DNA of 64,000 nt from JANXUR01 sp038229415 (GTDB taxonomy: Bacteria > Acidobacteriota > Terriglobia > Terriglobales > Acidobacteriaceae): positions 1 through 64,000 of the forward strand of contig JBBROM010000002.1 in NCBI GenBank assembly GCA_038229415.1, written 5' to 3'. Positions 63,217 to 64,000 of this stretch are shown piece after piece; the stretch's first letter is position 1, and every line of letters starts with the position of its first letter. The notes beneath the pieces are model-generated. The model was not told the origin of the DNA, did not search any database, and saw only the letters and a list, made by a program, of their open reading frames with translations. The translations under genes were made by a program, and so were the position numbers.

Positions 63217-64000
63217 TTGAGCAAGACAGATACTGCGGCGGGATGGCGCGAAATTGAGCAGCGCGAGGCGGGGCTAGCGCGGCAGCTTTCTCCGCGCCAG
63301 CTTTCGATGATCGCGATCGGCGGCGCGATTGGCACCGGGCTGTTTCTGGGCAGTGGGCTGGCAGTGCGCATCGCGGGGCCTGCGGTGATTGTGACGTATG
63401 CGCTGGGCGCGGCGATTGCGTTGTTGCTGATGGGCACACTCGCGGAGATGGCGGTGGCGCATCCGACGGCAGGGTCGTTTGGCGTGTATGCCGAACTGTA
63501 TCTTTCGCGCTGGGCTGGGTTTGTGATGCGGTACACCTATTGGGCGGCACAGGTGATTGCGATTGGCGGCGAAGCGACGGCGGTTGGGGTTTATTGCCAG
63601 TGGTGGTGGCCGGGGGTGCCGCAATGGGTGTTTGTGGTCGGGTGTTCGGCGGCGCTGATTGCGATCAATGCCAGCAGCGTGGGCAACTTTGGCGAGGTGG
63701 AATATTGGTTCTCGATGATCAAGGTGGTGGCGATTATCTTGTTTATCGTGCTGGGGTTGGGAATCATTTTGGGTTTTGCAGTGCCGGGTGGAGCGCCGCA
63801 GGCGGGGTTTGCGAATCTCACCGCACATGGCGGCTTCGCGCCGCACGGTCTTGCAGGCATTTGGATGGCGCTGGTGATCGTCATCTTCAGCTACATTGGC
63901 ACGGAAACGGTGGCGGTGACAGCTGGAGAAGCGAAGGATCCGCGGACGGCGCTGCCGCGAGCGATGCGTTCGATGCTGGTGCGGCTGGTGATTTTTTATC
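63217..64000 (+). CDS. Amino-acid permease, N-terminal part
   Basis: 261 codons before the right edge. I chose the TTG at 63217 after GGGAGG; the GTG at 63205 is in frame. APC-superfamily AAT signature: LARQLSPRQLSMIAIGGAIG, TGLFLGSGLA, then seven membrane helices and the conserved FSYIGTETVAVTAGEAKDPR. It imports an amino acid by proton symport; the substrate is unknown. Divergent from the class V aminotransferase, which could act on the imported compound. Confidence 0.9.
   Translation, partial: MSKTDTAAGWREIEQREAGLARQLSPRQLSMIAIGGAIGTGLFLGSGLAVRIAGPAVIVTYALGAAIALLLMGTLAEMAVAHPTAGSFGVYAELYLSRWAGFVMRYTYWAAQVIAIGGEATAVGVYCQWWWPGVPQWVFVVGCSAALIAINASSVGNFGEVEYWFSMIKVVAIILFIVLGLGIILGFAVPGGAPQAGFANLTAHGGFAPHGLAGIWMALVIVIFSYIGTETVAVTAGEAKDPRTALPRAMRSMLVRLVIFY

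Overview
This window looks like chromosome from a Gram-negative member of the Acidobacteriota (Terriglobia, Koribacter-like). Three lines of evidence point there: three secreted proteins of the 'VWFA-related Acidobacterial domain' type, an Oar-like TonB-dependent receptor with an N-terminal carboxypeptidase-regulatory domain, and a very dense population of GC-rich intergenic palindromes. A Kdo-pathway KdsD, Lgt and outer-membrane proteins confirm a diderm envelope. No rRNA, tRNA or CRISPR array was recognised.

Layout. 1-8.4 kb: an OmpL-like porin (partial) divergent from glnB, then three VWA proteins around a 1149-residue astacin-like secreted metalloprotease. 8.5-10.4 kb: rluD and lgt. 10.5-17.8 kb (minus strand): a translation block infC-rpmI-rplT-pheS-pheT, a coiled-coil gene, zapA and a probable 6S RNA with its own promoter. 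infC appears to start at AUC. 18-24.5 kb: a membrane protein coupled to mtaB, a zinc-ribbon protein, rpsU and the TonB receptor. 24.7-30.3 kb: gamma-carbonic anhydrase, a HipBA module with clear operators, a dihaem lipoprotein, a ParDE-type module and a HEPN protein. 30.3-41.3 kb: hisS, a methyltransferase, aspS, a DUF2971 protein, mutL, a protein with a very long basic disordered tail, and cmk. 41.3-42.3 kb: a decayed higA antitoxin gene interrupted by a Mu-F-like phage head gene. 42.4-46.5 kb: a five-gene ECF sigma / anti-sigma / envelope-sensor operon. 46.8-52.5 kb: glgC, an amidohydrolase and a methylmalonyl-CoA-mutase-type large subunit. 52.6-54.4 kb: an IS200/REP-type transposase inside a unit with 23-bp inverted ends. 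54.4-58.7 kb: proS, a RES-Xre module flanked by a diverged copy of the proS 5' end, and a PIN-toxin module. 58.7-64 kb: small proteins, kdsD, a potassium channel, a class V aminotransferase and an amino-acid permease (partial).

The most notable layer is between and inside genes. A family of two-hairpin elements recurs with compensatory changes in the stems. One hairpin type forms the inverted ends of the transposase unit. Separate palindromic elements have entered pheT and mutL in frame, as Rickettsia palindromic elements do. Toxin-antitoxin and HEPN/DUF2971-type accessory genes tend to sit beside aminoacyl-tRNA synthetase genes (hisS, aspS, proS).
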